Positions 59,052-64,000 of a stretch of 64,000 nucleotides of DNA are shown here, one piece after another. Numbering within the stretch: position 1 is the stretch's first letter; the number at the start of each line of letters is the position of its first letter. Position numbers and translations under genes: made by a program. This DNA comes from Vibrio vulnificus NBRC 15645 = ATCC 27562 (GTDB lineage Bacteria > Pseudomonadota > Gammaproteobacteria > Enterobacterales > Vibrionaceae): the NCBI RefSeq assembly GCF_002224265.1, contig NZ_CP012881.1:682001-746000 (forward strand). Direction: 5' to 3'. The notes below the pieces were generated by a model. It saw nothing but the letters and a program-made list of their open reading frames with translations. It had not been told where the DNA came from and searched no databases.

Positions 59052-59582
59052 ATGCGTTTTACGTCCGTGTTTAAATTCTCATCCATTTTGGTTCTATCAG
59101 CCATGTTGTCTGCATGTGGTTTTCATTTACGTGGTGAGTACTCCGTTCCTGAAGAGCTAAGCACACTCTCGTTTACCAGCTACGATGATTACAGCCCGCT
59201 CACTCGTTCAGTGAAAGCGCAATTGATTCTGAATAAAGTCAATCTCGTCGCTCCCGCTGAAACAGTTCCAAACCTATATTTGATTGGCGAGAACATCTCA
59301 GAGCGCACTTTATCGCTTTACCAAAACAGCCGTGCCGCTGAAAAAGAGCTGACTTACGTCGTGAGCTACCGAGTTACCGTGCCCGATCTCGGCACTCAAA
59401 GCTTCCAAACCACCGTCAATCGCAACTACCTCGATAACCCGCTGACAGCGCTGGCAAAATCGGTGGAACGTGAAGTTATCGAGGATGAAATGCGCAACCA
59501 AGCGGCCAGTCAAATGATGCGTCAACTAGGTCGCCTTCGAGCGGAGTACGAGGAACAAACCGTCAACTCAAGTAATCAGTAA
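59052..59582 (+). CDS. lptE: LPS-assembly lipoprotein LptE
   Basis: Plug partner of LptD for LPS insertion in the outer membrane. It has 176 residues. Signal peptide ends in lipobox LSAC, followed by the family signature GFHLRGEYSVPEELSTLSF. The C-terminal helix is EMRNQAASQMMRQLGRLRAE. It lies between leuS and holA (2 bp gap), the conserved order. Confidence 0.94.
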   Translation: MRFTSVFKFSSILVLSAMLSACGFHLRGEYSVPEELSTLSFTSYDDYSPLTRSVKAQLILNKVNLVAPAETVPNLYLIGENISERTLSLYQNSRAAEKELTYVVSYRVTVPDLGTQSFQTTVNRNYLDNPLTALAKSVEREVIEDEMRNQAASQMMRQLGRLRAEYEEQTVNSSNQ

Positions 59583-59584
59583 TT

Positions 59585-60610
59585 ATGCGAATTTTTGCCG
59601 ATAACCTTGCTCAGCAATTGACGAAAGAACTCAAACCGGTCTATTTGATTTTCGGGAACGAACCGCTACTGATCCAAGAAAGCCGCTCTGCTATTCAAAA
59701 AGCGGCGTTTCAACAAGGTTTTGAAGAGCGTCATCGCTTTGCCGTGGATGCAAGCTTAGACTGGAATCAAGTCTATGACTGCTGCCAAGCTCTGAGTCTT
59801 TTTTCCAGCCGCCAGCTGATTGAACTTGAACTGCCAGAAAGTGGCGTCAACGCTTCCATCGCTAACGAGTTGCTTTCTGTCGCTCAGATGCTGCATGCCG
59901 ATATCATGTTAGTCGTCATTGGTAGCAAACTCACCAAAGCGCAAGAAAACGCAAAATGGTTCAAAACATTGAGCCAGCAAGGCCACTGGATCAGTTGTCT
60001 AACACCCGATAATCAACGCCTGCCACAGTTTGTATTAAATCGCTGCCGCCAGCTGAATTTAAAACCAGACCAACAAGCGGTACAAATGCTAGCGCAATGG
60101 CATGAAGGCAATCTGTTTGCCCTTTCTCAAAGTCTTGAGAAACTGGCACTGCTCTATCCAGACGGCGAGCTCAACTTGATTCGCTTGGAGGAATCCCTCA
60201 GCCGACATAATCACTTTACTGTTTTTCACTGGATTGACGCACTATTGGAAGGAAAAGCCAACCGCTGCCAAAAAATCTTGCGTCAACTTGAAGCAGAAGA
60301 CATTGAAGCGATTATTTTGTTGCGTTCATTGCAAAAAGAACTGCTATTGCTTTTACAAATGCAGCAACAACTGCAGCAAAGCTCTATGATGCAAGTGTTC
60401 GAAAAGCACCGAATTTGGCAAAACAAGAAACCGCTCTACACTGCGGCTTTAACTCGACTCAAGAGCACTAAGCTGAGACAACTGCTCACCTTGCTTGCCA
60501 AGGCAGAAATTCTGGCCAAAACCCAGTATGAGCAACCGGTATGGCCAATTCTGCAGCAATTAAGCGTCGAGATGTCTCTCCCTGACGTAGAGTTAGCTTT
60601 TAAAAGTTAA
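59585..60610 (+). CDS. holA: DNA polymerase III delta subunit
   Basis: Clamp-loader wrench subunit that opens the beta clamp. It has 341 residues. The N-terminal AAA+-like fold includes [20 protein letters not shown], with the beta-binding loop [19 protein letters not shown]. No ATPase motif is expected or seen. nadD, which follows holA in E. coli, is absent from the 56-bp gap to rsfS. Confidence 0.94.
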   Translation: MRIFADNLAQQLTKELKPVYLIFGNEPLLIQESRSAIQKAAFQQGFEERHRFAVDASLDWNQVYDCCQALSLFSSRQLIELELPESGVNASIANELLSVAQMLHADIMLVVIGSKLTKAQENAKWFKTLSQQGHWISCLTPDNQRLPQFVLNRCRQLNLKPDQQAVQMLAQWHEGNLFALSQSLEKLALLYPDGELNLIRLEESLSRHNHFTVFHWIDALLEGKANRCQKILRQLEAEDIEAIILLRSLQKELLLLLQMQQQLQQSSMMQVFEKHRIWQNKKPLYTAALTRLKSTKLRQLLTLLAKAEILAKTQYEQPVWPILQQLSVEMSLPDVELAFKS

Positions 60611-60666
60611 AAGCGTGCTATATTGCGCGCGCATGTAAAACAGAGAACAACACCGAGGAAATATTC

Positions 60667-60984
60667 GTGCTTCGCGAAGAACTAAAAGACTTTTTGGCTG
60701 ATAAAGCCGACGATATGAAAGCAGAAAACATCGTAATTCTGAACGTGGAAGACAAATCCAGCGTGACGGATTATATGATCATCTGCACTGGCACATCGAA
60801 ACGTCATGTTGCATCGATTGCTGATCACGTCGCTGATGAAGTAAAAAAAGTAGGCCTTCAGCCATTAGGCATGGAAGGTGAAAACGAAGGCGAATGGGTA
60901 GTGCTGGATATGGGTGATGCGATGCTACACGTAATGCAAGAAGAACACCGCCAGCTATACCAACTCGAAAAACTTTGGGGTTAA
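60667..60984 (+). CDS. rsfS: Ribosomal silencing factor RsfS
   Basis: Blocks 50S-30S joining by binding uL14 under starvation. It has 105 residues from a GTG start after CGAGGAAA. Family motifs: [20 protein letters not shown] and [20 protein letters not shown]. It is followed 4 bp later by rlmH. Confidence 0.95.
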   Translation: MLREELKDFLADKADDMKAENIVILNVEDKSSVTDYMIICTGTSKRHVASIADHVADEVKKVGLQPLGMEGENEGEWVVLDMGDAMLHVMQEEHRQLYQLEKLWG

Positions 60985-60988
60985 TGGT

Positions 60989-61459
60989 TTGAAAATTCAG
61001 TTGATCGCCGTTGGCACAAAAATGCCAAAGTGGGTTGAAGAAGGTTTTCAAGAATATCGCCGTCGTTTCCCACACGATATGCCACTAGAGCTCATTGAGA
61101 TCACGGCGGGTAAACGAGGCAAAAACGCAGATATCGCCCGCATTTTACAAAAAGAAGGCGAAGCGATGTTGGCCGCCATTCCCAAAGGCAATCGCATTGT
61201 CACACTCGATATTCCAGGAAAGAAATGGGATACCCCAGAGTTGGCACAACAGCTTGAAGCGTGGAAATTGGATGGTCGAGATGTCTCAATCTTGATTGGT
61301 GGCCCAGAAGGATTAGCACCGGCATGCAAAGCCGCTGCTGAGCAAAGTTGGTCTCTTTCAGCGCTCACCTTACCTCACCCGTTAGTGCGCATTGTGATGG
61401 CCGAGAGTTTATATCGTGCGTGGAGTATCACCACGAATCACCCTTATCATCGAGAATAA
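60989..61459 (+). CDS. rlmH: 23S rRNA pseudouridine(1915) N3-methyltransferase RlmH
   Basis: SPOUT methyltransferase acting on the 70S ribosome. It has 156 residues from a TTG start. Motifs: [39 protein letters not shown] and the C-terminal [20 protein letters not shown]. It is paired with rsfS, as usual. Confidence 0.96.
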   Translation: MKIQLIAVGTKMPKWVEEGFQEYRRRFPHDMPLELIEITAGKRGKNADIARILQKEGEAMLAAIPKGNRIVTLDIPGKKWDTPELAQQLEAWKLDGRDVSILIGGPEGLAPACKAAAEQSWSLSALTLPHPLVRIVMAESLYRAWSITTNHPYHRE

Positions 61460-61489
61460 GTTCAGCCCAATGAGTGAGACGCTGCGTTA

Positions 61490-63382
61490 ATGATGAGAAA
61501 ACGCCGAACCACGATACGAGATTACCAAGCCGAAGCACGGTTGTTTGCCAATCGTGCTCTTGTGGCTTTTTTCGGTATCGTCGCCTTAATGGGCGTACTG
61601 GTGACCAACCTATACAACATTCAGGTCAACCAGTATCAAGATTACAAAAACCGCTCGAATGACAACCGCATTAAAGTGGTGCCCATCGCACCCAATCGTG
61701 GCTTGATATATGATCGCAACGGCGTGTTATTAGCGGAAAACAGACCGGTTTTTGACTTGGAAATCACGCCGGAAAAAGTCAAAAACATGGATACCACGAT
61801 TGCTCAGTTGCAAACCCTGTTTGAAATCACGCCAGAACAAATCGAACGTTTCCATCGCGAACGAAAACGCACGCGTCGCTTCAAATCGGTCCCGATTCTC
61901 AATCAACTCACAGAAAAACAAGTCGCGGTATTCTCCGTGAACCAATACCGTTTTCCTGGCGTCGAAGTTTCTGGCACGTTGAAGCGCTACTACCCTTATG
62001 GCGAAATTCTCACTCATGTGATTGGCTACGTATCACGCATCAACGACCGAGACATGCAACGGTTGAGTGATGAAGGCAAAGAAGCCAATTATCAAGCAAC
62101 ACGTGATATCGGCAAGCTTGGCATTGAGAAATTTTACGAAGACATGCTACACGGAACGGCAGGCTACCAAGAAGTCGAGGTCAACAGCCGTGGTCGGGTC
62201 ATCCGCACGCTCAAATTTGTTCCGCCAGTGCCTGGCAAAGACATTGTGTTGAACATTGATATCAAACTGCAAACCTATGTTCATCAGCTGCTCGACGGTA
62301 GACGAGGCAGTGCGATCGTACTGGATCCAAAAGACAATGGCATTTTGGCCATGGTATCGAGCCCAAGCTACGACCCCAATGCGTTCGTCCACGGCATTTC
62401 AGGCAAAGGTTACAGCGATCTTCTCAACGACAAAAACCGCCCGTTAGTGAACCGTTCGACGCTGGGGATTTACCCCCCCGCTTCGACCGTCAAACCCTTT
62501 ATCGCCGTCTCTGCATTGCAAGAAGGTGTGGTAACACCAAACACGACCAGAAACGATCCAGGCTATTGGCGCATACCTAACTCCGATACACGCCCATTCC
62601 GTGACTGGCTGCGTTGGGGTCATGGTCGAGTAAACTTGGTACAATCCATTGAAGAATCGGTCGATACCTTCTTCTATCAAATCGCTTACGACATGGGTAT
62701 TGATCGTCTTTCTAATTGGATGAGCATGTTTGGTTTTGGCGATTACACGGGCATCGATATCTTTGAAGAAAGCAAAGCCAACATGCCAACTCGCGATTGG
62801 AAAATGTCTCGTCATAAGACACCTTGGTACAAAGGTGACACCATTCCTGTTGGTATTGGCCAAGGCTACTGGACAGCAACACCAATGCAACTTGCTAAAG
62901 CCACCTCCGTGCTCGTAAACGAAGGAAATGTCACCGCACCACACTTATTACGTGCGACGATTGAGAACGGTGAAGCGTTCGACAGTCGAGTGTTGTCGGA
63001 TTACGTCACTTATCCGCCGATTCAAAACGTACCAGATAGATATTGGAACTTAGCGAAAGAAGGCATGAGGCTGGTAAACCACGGTAAAAAAGGCACCGCG
63101 CGACGCTCATTCACCGGTATGTCTTACATGACCGCAGGTAAATCAGGTACAGCGCAGGTTTTTGGCTTGGCAGAAGACCAAGAATACAACGCCGATGAGC
63201 TGGCCGAGCACTTACGCGACCACGCTCTCTTTACTGGCTTTGCGCCATTTGACGATCCTAAAATCATCGTCACCATAGTGTTAGAAAACGCGGGCGGCGG
63301 CTCTTCCAATGGTGCCCCTGTCGCAAGACGTATTTTTGATAAAGTGTTACTCGATAAAGACAGTGACGAGGTCAAACACTGA
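61490..63382 (+). CDS. mrdA: Penicillin-binding protein 2 (elongasome transpeptidase)
   Basis: Transpeptidase for lateral-wall synthesis, working with RodA. It has 630 residues from the first of two adjacent ATGs. A single N-terminal transmembrane segment (ALVAFFGIVALMGVLVTNLY) precedes the dimerisation domain and a transpeptidase domain with the active-site Ser332 in YPPASTVKPF, SVDTFFYQ, and K551-S-G in TAGKSGTAQVFG. It reads PPAS where E. coli PBP2 has PPGS before the active serine. Its stop overlaps the rodA start. Confidence 0.96.
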   Translation: MMRKRRTTIRDYQAEARLFANRALVAFFGIVALMGVLVTNLYNIQVNQYQDYKNRSNDNRIKVVPIAPNRGLIYDRNGVLLAENRPVFDLEITPEKVKNMDTTIAQLQTLFEITPEQIERFHRERKRTRRFKSVPILNQLTEKQVAVFSVNQYRFPGVEVSGTLKRYYPYGEILTHVIGYVSRINDRDMQRLSDEGKEANYQATRDIGKLGIEKFYEDMLHGTAGYQEVEVNSRGRVIRTLKFVPPVPGKDIVLNIDIKLQTYVHQLLDGRRGSAIVLDPKDNGILAMVSSPSYDPNAFVHGISGKGYSDLLNDKNRPLVNRSTLGIYPPASTVKPFIAVSALQEGVVTPNTTRNDPGYWRIPNSDTRPFRDWLRWGHGRVNLVQSIEESVDTFFYQIAYDMGIDRLSNWMSMFGFGDYTGIDIFEESKANMPTRDWKMSRHKTPWYKGDTIPVGIGQGYWTATPMQLAKATSVLVNEGNVTAPHLLRATIENGEAFDSRVLSDYVTYPPIQNVPDRYWNLAKEGMRLVNHGKKGTARRSFTGMSYMTAGKSGTAQVFGLAEDQEYNADELAEHLRDHALFTGFAPFDDPKIIVTIVLENAGGGSSNGAPVARRIFDKVLLDKDSDEVKH

Positions 63383-64000
63383 TGAAACTCGATCCAGCAA
63401 CCGGAAAAAATCGTGCTCTGTTTGAGCGATTTCATATCGACCTACCACTTCTTTTGGGCATTTTGGTCCTGATGGGGTTTGGCTTAGTTGTGATGTACAG
63501 TGCCAGCGGTCAAAGTTTGGCGATGATGGATCGCCAAGCGATGCGCATGGCACTCTCTATCGTGGTGATGCTCGTGTTAGCGCAAATTTCACCACGCACC
63601 TACGAATCATTAGCCCCTTTAATGTTTGTTGGCGGCGTTGTCCTTCTTCTTGGCGTACTCTTTTTCGGTGAAGCGTCAAAAGGGGCACAACGCTGGTTGA
63701 ATCTTGGCTTCGTCCGCTTTCAGCCCTCAGAACTGCTTAAACTAGCGGTACCATTAATGGTGGCGCGCTTCATTGGTAAACGACCACTGCCCCCTACCTT
63801 CCAAACCTTGTGTATCGCATTGGTGATGGTGTTCATTCCAACCATTTTGATCGCCAAACAACCCGACCTCGGCACATCTATTCTGATTGCTGCCTCGGGT
63901 ATTTTCGTTATCTTCTTAGCGGGGATCAGCTGGCGCATCATTGGTGCGGCAGCGTTGGCGTTAGCCGCATTTGTCCCAATTTTGTGGTTCTTCTTGATGC
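63382..64000 (+). CDS. rodA: RodA peptidoglycan glycosyltransferase, 3' end cut by window edge
   Basis: SEDS-family glycosyltransferase partner of PBP2. It starts at ATG 63382, overlapping the mrdA TGA. 206 codons are visible: N-terminus MKLDPATGKNRALFERFHID, then multiple transmembrane helices and the SEDS signature GAQRWLNLGFVRFQPSELLK and KQPDLGTS. The remainder lies beyond the window. Confidence 0.95.
   Translation, partial: MKLDPATGKNRALFERFHIDLPLLLGILVLMGFGLVVMYSASGQSLAMMDRQAMRMALSIVVMLVLAQISPRTYESLAPLMFVGGVVLLLGVLFFGEASKGAQRWLNLGFVRFQPSELLKLAVPLMVARFIGKRPLPPTFQTLCIALVMVFIPTILIAKQPDLGTSILIAASGIFVIFLAGISWRIIGAAALALAAFVPILWFFLM

Overview
The window is chromosomal DNA from a marine gammaproteobacterium of the genus Vibrio. 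Protein-level recall points most strongly to Vibrio vulnificus or a close relative, but the species call is inference. The genus call rests on: the polar sheathed-flagellum gene set including flgO, flgP and flgT; flagellar genes preceded by sigma-54 promoters; a Vibrio-type chitoporin plus an 883-residue lipoprotein chitobiase; and a very large tRNA cluster.

Bases 1-18,700 are a flagellar and chemotaxis island. On the minus strand lie flgBCDE, flgFGHIJ, flgKL and a flagellin (flaC-like, cut by the left edge). cheV and cheR lie upstream of flgB. flgA, flgM and flgN run on the plus strand, followed by flgO-flgP (minus) and flgT (plus). Clear -24/-12 (sigma-54) promoters precede flgB, flgF, flgK and flgT, a weaker one precedes the flagellin, and a sigma-28 promoter precedes flgMN. 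A 119-bp tandem array of 7- and 8-mers sits between cheR and flgB.

Bases 18,700-31,450 are mixed. They hold tRNA-Arg followed by an unrecognised 168-residue gene; gltX; a DUF2057 gene; chitoporin chiP; a CueR-type promoter driving copA and copG; chitobiase chb; and a TraB/GumN-family gene. A 224-bp tandem repeat follows, present in three full copies plus a fragment. It lies directly downstream of tRNA-Pro, and each unit ends in a copy of the tRNA-Pro 3' end. chiP and chb share a sequence motif about 300 bp upstream of their starts.

Bases 31,450-46,300 are core housekeeping: smrA, rluF, ybaK and nutA, then the hemA-prfA-prmC-sirB2-sirB1-kdsA operon facing the divergent lolB-ispE-prs-pth-ychF block, as in enterobacteria.

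Bases 46,480-48,425 are one tRNA operon with 15 genes (3 Met, 7 Leu, 5 Gln). It has a good promoter with a GC-rich discriminator and ends in a strong terminator. It has grown by tandem duplication. Five of the seven tRNA-Leu genes have a 5' leader complementary to their own 3' trailer, with compensating changes between copies.

Bases 48,500-64,000 hold ubiF, the miaB-ybeZ-ybeY-corC-lnt operon, ybeL, leuS, and lptE-holA-rsfS-rlmH-mrdA-rodA (rodA cut by the right edge). These cover ubiquinone synthesis, tRNA and rRNA maturation, lipoprotein and LPS export, and cell-shape peptidoglycan synthesis. The window encodes seven predicted lipoproteins (FlgH, FlgO, FlgP, Chb, NutA, LolB, LptE), the last step of lipoprotein acylation (Lnt) and the outer-membrane lipoprotein receptor (LolB).
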